Shown here one piece after another: positions 15,711 through 23,258 of a DNA stretch of 64,000 nt (its first letter is position 1; each line of letters opens with the position of its first letter). The DNA is taken from positions 124,001 through 188,000 of the forward strand of contig NZ_PVZV01000005.1 of NCBI RefSeq assembly GCF_002995495.1. The letters are read 5' to 3'. A model generated the notes under the pieces. The model was not told the DNA's origin and made no database searches. It saw only the letters and a list, made by a program, of their open reading frames with translations. The position numbers were made by a program, and so were the translations under genes. The stretch is from Actinocorallia populi. Lineage in GTDB: Bacteria; Actinomycetota; Actinomycetes; Streptosporangiales; Streptosporangiaceae.

Positions 15711-16723
15711 CCGCCACCCAGCGGGGAACCCTGCTCGACCCCGGCATGGACCTGACCCTGCGCCCCATGCGCTACCCCGACTTCTACGAGCGCTACAAGG
15801 CCGCTATCCGCAACACCTGGACGGTCGAGGAGGTCGACCTCGCCTCGGACCTGGCCGACCTGGCGAAGCTGACGCCCGAGGAGCTGCACCTGGTCAAACG
15901 CCTCGTCGCGTTCTTCGCCACCGGCGACTCCATCGTCGCCAACAACCTCGTGCTCAACCTGTACAAGCACGTCAACAGCCCCGAAGCCCGCCTCTACCTG
16001 TCCCGGCAGCTCTTCGAGGAGGCCGTCCACGTCCAGTTCTACCTGACGCTCCTGGACACCTACCTCCAGGACGACGACGAGCGCCGCCAGGCGTTCGCCG
16101 CGATCGAGCACATCCCCAGCATCCGCGCCAAGGGCGAGTTCTGCTTCAAGTGGATCGGTTCGATCTCCTCCCTCGACGAGCTGCGGACGGCCGCCGACCG
16201 CCGCGCCTTCCTGCTCAACCTCATCTGCTTCGCCGCCTGCATCGAGGGCCTGTTCTTCTACGGCGCGTTCGCCTACGTCTACTGGCTCCGCGACCGAGGC
16301 CTCCTCAACGGCCTCGCCTCCGGCACCAACTGGGTGTTCCGCGACGAGTCCATGCACATGGAGTTCGCCTTCGCGGTCGTGGACACCGTCCGCGCCGAAG
16401 AACCCGACCTTTTCGACGACAAGCTCGCCGCCCAGGTCACCGAGATGCTGGAGGAGGCCGTGACCGCCGAACTCGCCTTCGCCCAAGACCTGTGCGGCGC
16501 CGGCCTCCCCGGCATGAGCGCCACCGACATGCGCTCCTACCTGGAGTACGTCGCCGACCAGCGCCTCGCCCGCCTCGGCTTCCCCCGCCGCTACGGCACC
16601 CCCAACCCGTTCCCCTTCATGGAACTCCAGGACGTCCAGGAGCTCTCGAACTTCTTCGAACGCCGCGTCTCCGCCTACCAGATGGCCGTCGAAGGCACCG
16701 TCGCCTTTGACGAGGACTTCTGA
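15701..16723 (+). CDS. nrdB: Class Ia ribonucleoside-diphosphate reductase, beta subunit
   Basis: A 340-residue ferritin-like subunit that holds the di-iron centre and the tyrosyl radical. With ATG 15701 the ligands are Asp76 (ATGDSIV), Glu107 and His110 (FEEAVHVQFY), Glu182, Glu216 and His219 (RDESMHMEF), and Tyr114 lies four residues after His110, matching the radical Tyr122 of E. coli. It is therefore a Tyr-radical class I subunit and not a Tyr-less form. The gene overlaps nrdA by ten bases; a GTG at 15707 that forms a GTGA overlap is an equally plausible start. A hairpin follows at 16743-16782. Confidence 0.94.
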   Translation: MPVTATQRGTLLDPGMDLTLRPMRYPDFYERYKAAIRNTWTVEEVDLASDLADLAKLTPEELHLVKRLVAFFATGDSIVANNLVLNLYKHVNSPEARLYLSRQLFEEAVHVQFYLTLLDTYLQDDDERRQAFAAIEHIPSIRAKGEFCFKWIGSISSLDELRTAADRRAFLLNLICFAACIEGLFFYGAFAYVYWLRDRGLLNGLASGTNWVFRDESMHMEFAFAVVDTVRAEEPDLFDDKLAAQVTEMLEEAVTAELAFAQDLCGAGLPGMSATDMRSYLEYVADQRLARLGFPRRYGTPNPFPFMELQDVQELSNFFERRVSAYQMAVEGTVAFDEDF

Positions 16724-16742
16724 CCCATACCAGTGCATACAT

Positions 16743-16782
16743 CTCCCATGGGTCGGGGTTGATGTGCCCCGGTCCATGGGAG
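16743..16782. terminator. Long hairpin after nrdB
   Basis: CTCCCATGGGTCGGGG (16743-16758) pairs with CCCCGGTCCATGGGAG (16767-16782) with two mismatches around an eight-base loop. It lies 20 bases after the nrdB stop and just before the Uma2 gene, so it probably ends the nrdAB transcript; it could also act as an operator for the next gene. Confidence 0.6.
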
Positions 16783-16798
16783 CCGCTACGGTTGTGGT

Positions 16799-17389
16799 AT
16801 GACCGCACTGCCGGACTGGATGCGCCCGCCGCGCGAGGAAGGCTGGTTCGCGGAGGACCTGGACCGCCTCCCGGAGGCGCCCCGCCATACCGAGCTGATC
16901 GACGGAGCCCTCGTCTTCATGATGTCGCCGCAGCGGTCCTGGCACGGCCGCCTCGTCACCGCCCTGACCGCGGCCCTCATGGCGCAGGCCGGGCCGGACG
17001 TCGAGGTGGAGCGCGAGATGACCATCCGCCTCGACGGGCGCAACCGCCCGGAGCCCGACCTGCTGGTGACCTCGGCCCCCTACGACCCCGACCGCACGTG
17101 GTACGCGCCGGAGGACGTCCTGCTCGTGATCGAGGTGGTCTCGCCCGAGTCCGCGCACCGCGACCGGACGGTCAAGCTCCGCAAGTACGCCGAGGCCGGC
17201 ATCCCGCACTACTGGTGCATCGAAGACGAGGGCACGTCTCCCGTCGTGCATGTCTACGAGCTGGACCGGCCGACCGAGTCCTACGTCGCGGTCGGCATCT
17301 TCCGCGAGACGCTCCGGCGACCGGTCCCCTTCAAAATCGATCTTGATCTGAACGCTCTGCTGCCCCGGAGAGACGGCACGGCTTCGTGA
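16799..17389 (+). CDS. Uma2 family protein (DUF820, PD-(D/E)xK nuclease fold)
   Basis: A 196-residue protein of the Uma2 family. The fold motifs are present: Glu in HTELIDGALVF, the PD in RPEPDLLV (about residues 81-88), the core LLVIEVVSPESAHRD (about 109-123) and the later Lys/Tyr in KLRKYAEAGIPHYWCI (about 128-143). These match a restriction-endonuclease-like active site. The role of this widely expanded family in actinobacteria and cyanobacteria is not established. It starts 75 bases after nrdB, separated by a strong hairpin, and converges with the uptake operon, so it is probably a stand-alone gene. Confidence 0.85.
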   Translation: MTALPDWMRPPREEGWFAEDLDRLPEAPRHTELIDGALVFMMSPQRSWHGRLVTALTAALMAQAGPDVEVEREMTIRLDGRNRPEPDLLVTSAPYDPDRTWYAPEDVLLVIEVVSPESAHRDRTVKLRKYAEAGIPHYWCIEDEGTSPVVHVYELDRPTESYVAVGIFRETLRRPVPFKIDLDLNALLPRRDGTAS

Positions 17390-17393
17390 GCGG

Positions 17394-17409
17394 CCGGGAG
17401 TTCTCCCGG
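17394..17409. terminator. Short hairpin between convergent genes
   Basis: CCGGGAG (17394-17400) and CTCCCGG (17403-17409) form a perfect stem with a two-base gap in the space between the Uma2 gene and the convergent ABC ATPase gene. Confidence 0.4.
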
Positions 17410-17446
17410 TGTGTGCTTCACCCGCCGTGCCTGGTCCGCCGGGGTT

Positions 17447-18259
17447 TCAGCTGAAGGGCCCTTCCTTCCGGGGGGCGGGATCGGGGAGCAGGGTCATCCG
17501 GGGGGCTCCGGTGCGGGGGTGCACGTCGATCTCGGCCTCGACGCGGTAGACCTCGGTCAGGAGGCCGGGGGTGAGGACCTCGGCGGGGGTCCCGAGGGCG
17601 ACGACCCGTCCGTTCTGCAGGACGCAGACGCGGTCGCAGAACATCGCGGCCAGGTTGAGGTCGTGCAGGGCGACGACGGCGGTGACGCCGAGGCGGCGGA
17701 CCAGGCGCAGGGCGTCGAGCTGGTGGCGCAGGTCGAGGTGGTTGGTCGGCTCGTCCAGGACCATGGTCCCGGCTTGCTGGGCGAGCGCGCGGGCGATGAG
17801 GACGCGCTGCTTCTCCCCGCCGGACAGGTGGTCGAACGGGGCGTCCGCGAGGTGGGAGACGTCGAGTTCGGCCAGCGAGCCCGCGATGATCTCGCGGTCG
17901 GCGCGGCCGTCGCCGTCGAAGGCGCGCTTGTGGGGGGTGCGGCCCATGGCGACGATGTCGTGGACGCTCAGGTCGAACTCGCCGGAGGACTCCTGAAGGA
18001 CGGCGGCCAGCCGCCGGGCGAGCCGCTTGCCCGGCATCCTCCACACGTCCTCGCCGTCCAGGAGGACCCGTCCGGAGGAGGGCCGTACGGCGCGGTAGAG
18101 CGTGCGCAGCAGGGTGGTCTTGCCCGCGCCGTTGGGGCCGACGAGCCCCATGACCTCGCGGGGCGCGACCTCCAGGGACACGCCGTCCACCAGGGTCCGG
18201 CGGCCCGCGGTCACCGAGACGCCGCGAACCGACAGGGATCCGGGAGCCGTTCCGCTCAC
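17447..18259 (-). CDS. ABC transporter ATPase, B12/siderophore uptake type (BtuD/FecE-like)
   Basis: A 270-residue ATPase with Walker A GPNGAGKTT (about residues 40-48), signature LSGGEKQRV (about 144-152), Walker B TMVLDEPTNHLDL and the switch His in VALHDLN. It energises a Type II importer of the BtuCD/FhuBC class at the inner face of the membrane. The GTG start at 18259 overlaps the permease stop by four bases (GTGA). The operon is led by a cobalamin riboswitch, which strongly suggests that the cargo is a corrinoid rather than iron chelates, despite generic similarity to both. Confidence 0.92.
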   Translation of the reverse strand: MSGTAPGSLSVRGVSVTAGRRTLVDGVSLEVAPREVMGLVGPNGAGKTTLLRTLYRAVRPSSGRVLLDGEDVWRMPGKRLARRLAAVLQESSGEFDLSVHDIVAMGRTPHKRAFDGDGRADREIIAGSLAELDVSHLADAPFDHLSGGEKQRVLIARALAQQAGTMVLDEPTNHLDLRHQLDALRLVRRLGVTAVVALHDLNLAAMFCDRVCVLQNGRVVALGTPAEVLTPGLLTEVYRVEAEIDVHPRTGAPRMTLLPDPAPRKEGPFS

Positions 18260-19332
18260 CGTGCCGCCCTCCGCCGCATCAGCCACAGGAAGAAGGGCCC
18301 GCCCACCAGGGCCGTCAGGATGCCGACCGGGATCTCCTCGGGGCTGATCGCGGTGCGGGCGGCCAGGTCGGCGAGGATGAGGAAACCCGCGCCCAGCAGC
18401 GCGGCGGCGGGCAGCGCGCGCCGGTGGTCGGCGCCGACCAGCAGCCGCACCGCGTGCGGCATGATCAGGCCGACGAAGCCGATCGAGCCGCTGACCGCCA
18501 CGATCGTGCCGATCATCATCGCCACCAGGACGAACAGGGCGGAGCGGAAGCGGTGCACGTCCAGGCCGAGGGCTCCGGCGGCCTCCTCCCCGGCCAGCAG
18601 CAGGTTCAGCGGGCGGGAGACGCCCAGCAGCACGAGGGTGCCGGCCAGCACCGCGCCCGCCGGGATCCAGAACACCTCCCAGGTGGTGCCGGCCAGGCCG
18701 CCGAGCATCCAGCGCAGCGCGGACTGGGCGGCGTGCGGGTCGTCGGAGGTGACGACGACGAAGCTCGCCACGGCCGACAGCACCTCGGCCGTGGCCACAC
18801 CCGCCAGCACCAGCCGTACCGTGGTCATCCGCCCGCCGGAGCGGGCCAGGAGGTACACCGCGGTCAGCGCCGCGAGCGCCCCCAGGAAAGCCGCTCCGGG
18901 CAGGGTGAACATCCCGAACCAGGACACGCCGAACACCACGACGAGGACCGCGCCGACGGTCGCGCCCGAGGAGACGCCCAGCAGCATCGGGTCGGCGAGG
19001 GGGTTGCGCACCAGCGCCTGCAGCGCCGTCCCGCACACCGCCAGCCCGGCGCCGACCATCGCGCACAGCAGCACCCGGGGCAGCCGGACGTCCATGACGA
19101 TGCTCTCCCGGACGGCGGGCCAGACGGGGTCGGCCAGCGCCGGATGGACCTGGTGCAGCAGGATCCCCCACACTTGCCCGGCCGGGATGGGGATGGAGCC
19201 CGCCGCGACGCCGGCCGTCGCGGAGGCCAGCAGGAGCACGCCGAACAGCAGCAGCACCAGCCCGTAGGGGAGCCGCCGCCGGACGGCCGGGGCGGTCGTG
19301 CCCGCCCCGGCCCCGTGGGCGACGCCCGTCAC
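18256..19332 (-). CDS. FecCD/BtuC-type permease for corrinoid uptake
   Basis: A 358-residue integral membrane protein with about ten hydrophobic helices. The FecCD signature RLPRVLLCAMVGAGLAVCG (about residues 79-97) and LVRNPLADPMLLGVSSGA identify the family, and SIGFVGLIMPHAVRLL is the conserved coupling region near the C-terminal third. The GTG start at 19332 overlaps the binding-protein stop (GTGA); the ATPase in turn overlaps its end. It forms the translocation channel of the importer. Confidence 0.93.
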   Translation of the reverse strand: MTGVAHGAGAGTTAPAVRRRLPYGLVLLLFGVLLLASATAGVAAGSIPIPAGQVWGILLHQVHPALADPVWPAVRESIVMDVRLPRVLLCAMVGAGLAVCGTALQALVRNPLADPMLLGVSSGATVGAVLVVVFGVSWFGMFTLPGAAFLGALAALTAVYLLARSGGRMTTVRLVLAGVATAEVLSAVASFVVVTSDDPHAAQSALRWMLGGLAGTTWEVFWIPAGAVLAGTLVLLGVSRPLNLLLAGEEAAGALGLDVHRFRSALFVLVAMMIGTIVAVSGSIGFVGLIMPHAVRLLVGADHRRALPAAALLGAGFLILADLAARTAISPEEIPVGILTALVGGPFFLWLMRRRAAR

Positions 19333-20315
19333 CGGAAGCGGTCCGGGTGGATCTGGCGGGCCAGGGACTCCACCCCTGCCGGAGCCCGCACGCCCAGCAC
19401 GGCCGACGACAGGGGCAGCACCGCGAACCGCTCGTCCTTGATGGCGGGGACGTTCCGCAGCGCGGGGCTGGCCAGCAGGAACCTCTTCTTGTCCTCGACG
19501 CTCTGGTCGCCGTAGTCGTAGATGACGACGACCTCGGGCGCTCGTTCGGCGACCTGCTCGAACGACACGTCGGCGAAGGACTTGTCGACGTCGGCGAACA
19601 GGTTCACCCCGCCCGCCAGCTCGATCATCTCGTTGCCGATGCCCGCGCCGCCCGCGGTGAAGGCCGTCTTGTCCCCGCTGTCGTAGACGAAGACCTTGAC
19701 CGGCTCCACGCCGTCCAGCTTCTCCGCGACGGCGTCGAGGATCCCGTGCAGGCGCTCCAGCTGCTCCTCGCCCCGCTCCGGAACGCCGAAGACCTCCGCG
19801 ACGTCCCGGATCTCCCGGTCCAGCGTCTCCATGGTCACCGGGCCGGACGGGCACGCCTCGATGTCGAGGCGGGTGTCGATGCCCGCGTCGGCGAGCCGCT
19901 CCCGGCTCCGGCCCTCCTTCTCGTCGAAGGCGCTGGTGAACCCGCCGTAGACGAAGTCGGGCTCGGCCGACAGCAGCGTCTCGTAGGAGGGGTACTCGTC
20001 GGCGACCACCTTGATCCCCTTGTAGGCGGCCTCGTACTCCGGCAGGACCGCGTCGTCGAGGAAGGCCGTGCCGGCCATGGACTTCTCCAGTCCCAGCGCC
20101 AGCAGCACCTCGGTGACGTGCTGGTTCATCGTCACGGCCCGCCGCGGCGGGCGCTCGTAGGTCGTCGTCATCCCGCAGTTCTCCACGGTGACGGGGAAGC
20201 CCCGCGGGGGCGGGGCCGCCGGGCCGGTCTCGTCAGAGGGGCCGCCTCCGCAGGCCGTGATGAGCGCGGCGCAGGACACGGCCAGCAGCAGGGACAGGGG
20301 GCGTCTGCCCGTCAT
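19329..20315 (-). CDS. Substrate-binding lipoprotein, BtuF/FecB-like
   Basis: A 328-residue lipoprotein with a signal peptide and lipobox LITAC (lipidated Cys at about residue 22). The mature part has the two-lobed TroA-type fold: ERPPRRAVTMNQHVTEVLLA in the first lobe, YPSYETLLSAEPDFVYGG, and the second-lobe TAFTAGGAGIGNEMIELAGG segment. It captures the ligand outside the membrane and delivers it to the permease. The B12 riboswitch at the head of the operon points to a corrinoid. It lies 12 bases after the ferredoxin-like gene. Confidence 0.9.
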   Translation of the reverse strand: MTGRRPLSLLLAVSCAALITACGGGPSDETGPAAPPPRGFPVTVENCGMTTTYERPPRRAVTMNQHVTEVLLALGLEKSMAGTAFLDDAVLPEYEAAYKGIKVVADEYPSYETLLSAEPDFVYGGFTSAFDEKEGRSRERLADAGIDTRLDIEACPSGPVTMETLDREIRDVAEVFGVPERGEEQLERLHGILDAVAEKLDGVEPVKVFVYDSGDKTAFTAGGAGIGNEMIELAGGVNLFADVDKSFADVSFEQVAERAPEVVVIYDYGDQSVEDKKRFLLASPALRNVPAIKDERFAVLPLSSAVLGVRAPAGVESLARQIHPDRFR

Positions 20316-20327
20316 GGGGTCTTCCTC

Positions 20328-20723
20328 TCACGCGGGATCCCGCGAATCGTCGAGGGGCGGACCCGCCGGAAGACGGCGTGGAGGGGTGAGCAGGTGCAGG
20401 TCCAGGATCGCGGGGATCGGCGCCGCACCGGGGCCGCCCGCCCTGATCCAGCCGGCCACGTCCTCGGTCGCGGCGGGGTCGTTGACCAGGCCGAGCCAGA
20501 CGGGCCGGGCTCCGGCGGCACGCCCCTCCGCGGAGGGATGGACCACGACGACGTTGGCGTGCTCGCACACGCCCAGGCACTCCGCCACCCGGACGGGGGC
20601 CTCCTCGCGCAGCCGCGCGATCTGCTCGTCGTGGTCGACGCCGGTGACCTTCGGGCCGCCGCAGCAGCAGTCCCGGCACACCGTGACCCGGCACGGCACC
20701 CGCCGGGCACGCTCCATGGGCAT
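20328..20723 (-). CDS. (2Fe-2S) ferredoxin-like protein linked to B12 uptake
   Basis: A 131-residue cytoplasmic protein with the thioredoxin-like 2Fe-2S ferredoxin pattern: a Cys cluster CRVTVCRDCCCGG (about residues 11-23) and CLGVCEHANVVVVHP (about 49-63). I chose ATG 20723, eight bases after AGGAG; the upstream in-frame GTG at 20732 would overlap the ribosome site. It is the first gene after the cobalamin riboswitch and is followed closely by the binding protein, so it is part of the same operon. A role in reducing the cobalt centre of imported corrinoids is possible but not shown. Confidence 0.75.
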   Translation of the reverse strand: MPMERARRVPCRVTVCRDCCCGGPKVTGVDHDEQIARLREEAPVRVAECLGVCEHANVVVVHPSAEGRAAGARPVWLGLVNDPAATEDVAGWIRAGGPGAAPIPAILDLHLLTPPRRLPAGPPLDDSRDPA

Positions 20724-20769
20724 GCCACGCACTCCTCTCCGGGGAGATCCGCCCCAGTTACAGTGAGGA

Positions 20770-20935
20770 GGCGAGACACGTGAGTCTCCTGGCTCTCGGC
20801 TCGAACGCTCGTCCCGGCCTTCCCACCCCAGGGGGGCAGTGGCTCAGTCGGGATCCGCTCGCCGATCACAGTGGCGGGACCGCGCCGGTTTCACACCGGC
20901 TTCCTCGTCCGCGCTCGCCTTTTCAGCGCCCATCA
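20770..20935 (-). ncRNA. Cobalamin (B12) riboswitch for the uptake operon
   Basis: Read on the minus strand, the element shows GAGGAAGCCGGTGTGAAACC, then GCGGTCCCGCCACTGTGATC, and near its 3' end GAGCCAGGAGACTCACGTG. These are the conserved cobalamin aptamer segments in the right order. The first gene downstream is the ferredoxin-like gene, followed by the binding protein, permease and ATPase. The region from 20724 to 21089 contains this RNA and otherwise only the promoter space of the divergent membrane gene. Confidence 0.93.
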
Positions 20936-21089
20936 TGGCACATCGTCGACGATCGGCCAGTAGTACTTGTCCGGGTTTGTCGGTAGGGCCGACGCGGCCG
21001 AAGTCCTGTGCGGGTGAGGGAAGGGTGGTGGAGGCGAGCGGATATGCCCCTCTTGCAGGTGAGCGGGGGGAAGGCGGCATACTTGCCGG

Positions 21090-21650
21090 GTGACGCCCGA
21101 CTGGAGCCTGCGGACGGTGCGTGCCGTCGGCTTCGGGGTGGTGTGCACGCTGGTGACGGCCGCCGCGCACTGGTTCGGCGGGGGAGCCCCGGTGGGGCCC
21201 GGCGGCCTGGCGTCGGCGGCCATGCTGACGTCCGCGGCCGCGTTCCTGCTCGGCGGGCGCGAACGGAGCATGCGGGTGATCTTCCCCGCGGCGTTCTCGG
21301 CCCAGTACGGGCTGCACGACTTCTTCGGGCGGATCGCCCCCGAGGCCCCCGCGGTCGTGGACCCGGACATGCCGACCATGGTGGCGACGGGCCACTCCGG
21401 CGTCACGATGCTGCTCGGGCACGTCATCGTCGCCTTGTTGTCGGCCGCGTGGCTGCGGTCCGGCGAGGAGCTCTTCTGCTCCGTGGTGCGGCGGCTGGCC
21501 GCCCGGATCCTGAGGCTCCTGCGGTGCCTGCTCGTGCCGTCCCGGGAGGTGCCGGGTCCGGCCGTCACGGTGGCGGAGCGGGTACTGGTCCCCGTCGCGG
21601 TCGTCACGACCGTGGGGCGGCGCGGTCCGCCCGCGGCGGACTCTCTCTGA
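21090..21650 (+). CDS. Membrane protein, function unknown, next to a PepSY protein
   Basis: A 186-residue protein with three or four hydrophobic helices (about residues 9-27, 37-54, 60-72 region and 104-120). A His-containing middle region (TMVATGHSGVTMLLGHVIVA) is a noticeable feature. The start is GTG at 21090. It is followed after 84 bases by the PepSY-type gene on the same strand; actinomycete genomes often have a small membrane protein with a PepSY_TM protein, sometimes in copper or iron contexts. No family function can be named. Confidence 0.7.
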   Translation: MTPDWSLRTVRAVGFGVVCTLVTAAAHWFGGGAPVGPGGLASAAMLTSAAAFLLGGRERSMRVIFPAAFSAQYGLHDFFGRIAPEAPAVVDPDMPTMVATGHSGVTMLLGHVIVALLSAAWLRSGEELFCSVVRRLAARILRLLRCLLVPSREVPGPAVTVAERVLVPVAVVTTVGRRGPPAADSL

Positions 21651-21734
21651 CCCTTCCCTTTTCGTCAGGCCTCCGGCTGTCCGCCGGAGGTCCATGGCCG
21701 CGTGCCATGAGAGTTCGTCGTGGAGTGATCCGAC

Positions 21735-23117
21735 GTGTCCGTGCAACCTCCTCCCGTTCAGGCCGCAGCGGCCGAACGGTCCGATGGCAGACCCCCCAAG
21801 TCCCTCAAGGGCGGGCTGCGGGCGCTGGTGCTGCGCCTGCACTTCTACGCGGGCGTGCTGGTCGCGCCCTTCCTGCTGGTCGCCGCGGTCAGCGGGCTGC
21901 TGTACGCCTGCTCCTGGCAGGCCGAGAAGATCATCTATGCCGACCAGCTGCGGGTGCCCGCCGCGGGTGAGCGCCTTCCGCTGGCCGAGCAGGTCGAACG
22001 GGCCCAGGCGGCCCGGCCCGACGGGACGGTGCTGGCGGTGCGGCCGTCGGTGGAGGAGGGCGCGACGACCCGGGTGCTCATGAGCGCCGCCGGGCTCGGC
22101 GCCTCCGAGAAGCTCGCCGTCTACGTCGACCCCTACCGGGGGGCGGTCAAGGGCGAGCTGACCGTCTACGGCTCGTCCGAGGCGCTGCCCGTGCGGGCGT
22201 GGTTGTCGCGCCTGCACGCCCACCTGCACCTGGGCGACCCGGGCCGCAACTACAGCGAGCTCGCCGCCAGCTGGTTGTGGGTCGTGGCCGCAGGCGGGCT
22301 CGTCCTGTGGGTCTCGCGCAGGCGCAAGCGGCGCCGTGACCTGCTGGTGCCCGAGCTCAAGACGCCGGGACGGCGCAGGACGCTGTCCCTGCACGGCACC
22401 GTCGGCATCTGGTCCGCGGCCGGCCTGCTGTTCCTGTCGGTGACGGGCCTGACCTGGTCGGTCAACGCCGGAGCCCGCATCGACGAGATCCAGACCGCCC
22501 TGAACAGCTCGGCCCCCAAGCTGCCCGGCACCACCACGGGCCACCACGACGGCGCCGCGCACGACCACGCCCACCACGATTCCACCGGCACCGGCGCGAG
22601 CATCGACCGGATCCTGGCCGCGGCGCGCCTGGACGGCCCGGTCGAGATCGTCTACCCGGCGGAGCCGGGCAGGGCGTTCGTGGTCGAGCAGATCGACTCC
22701 ACGGTGCCGCTGCGCCAGGACTCCGCCGCCGTCGACCCGGCCACCGCCCAGGTCACCGGCACCCTGCGCTTCGCCGATCACCCCCTGCCGGCCCAGCTCA
22801 CCACGATCGGCATCGCCGCCCACATGGGCCAGCTGTTCGGCCTGGCCAACCAGCTCCTGCTCGCCCTCCTGGCCTTCGGCCTCATCCTCCTCATCACGTG
22901 GGGCTACCTGATGTGGTGGCGGCGCGGCAAGCACGGCTTCGGCCGTCCCCTCCCGCGCGGCGCCTGGCGCACCGTCCCGGCCTGGGCCCTGGTCCTGCTG
23001 GTCGCGGGCGCCGTCCTCGCCGGATGGCTGGTCCCGATGTTCGGCTACCCCCTCGCCGCCTTCATCGTCGTGGACGCGCTCATCGGCCGCGTCCGCACCG
23101 CCCGCCGCACACGCTGA
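21735..23117 (+). CDS. PepSY-associated transmembrane protein
   Basis: A 460-residue protein of the PepSY_TM family. The first helix is preceded by the typical LRLHFYAGVLVAPFLL segment (about residues 33-48), a second near 176-195 (SWLWVVAAGGLVLW), and further helices near 227-243 and at the C-terminus, with extracytoplasmic loops between. A His-rich stretch at about residues 269-282 may bind metal. Family members are often linked to iron or copper uptake or ferric reduction. The start is GTG at 21735. A strong hairpin follows the gene at 23132-23164. Confidence 0.85.
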   Translation: MSVQPPPVQAAAAERSDGRPPKSLKGGLRALVLRLHFYAGVLVAPFLLVAAVSGLLYACSWQAEKIIYADQLRVPAAGERLPLAEQVERAQAARPDGTVLAVRPSVEEGATTRVLMSAAGLGASEKLAVYVDPYRGAVKGELTVYGSSEALPVRAWLSRLHAHLHLGDPGRNYSELAASWLWVVAAGGLVLWVSRRRKRRRDLLVPELKTPGRRRTLSLHGTVGIWSAAGLLFLSVTGLTWSVNAGARIDEIQTALNSSAPKLPGTTTGHHDGAAHDHAHHDSTGTGASIDRILAAARLDGPVEIVYPAEPGRAFVVEQIDSTVPLRQDSAAVDPATAQVTGTLRFADHPLPAQLTTIGIAAHMGQLFGLANQLLLALLAFGLILLITWGYLMWWRRGKHGFGRPLPRGAWRTVPAWALVLLVAGAVLAGWLVPMFGYPLAAFIVVDALIGRVRTARRTR

Positions 23118-23131
23118 ACCAGCCGTCACCC

Positions 23132-23164
23132 GTGGCGGGGAGAGCTTTCAGCTCTCCCCGCCAC
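23132..23164. terminator. Strong hairpin terminator after the PepSY gene
   Basis: A perfect 15-base stem, GTGGCGGGGAGAGCT (23132-23146) with AGCTCTCCCCGCCAC (23150-23164), and a three-base loop. It lies 14 bases after the PepSY stop and between convergent genes, so it can serve both. Confidence 0.75.
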
Positions 23165-23258
23165 ACACCCACCGGCCCTGTGGCGGACAGCGCCGTCGGG
23201 GATCGGGGTCGAGGCACATGACCCTCCCGAGCGGGTCGGCGATGGCCCCGAGGCCCCG

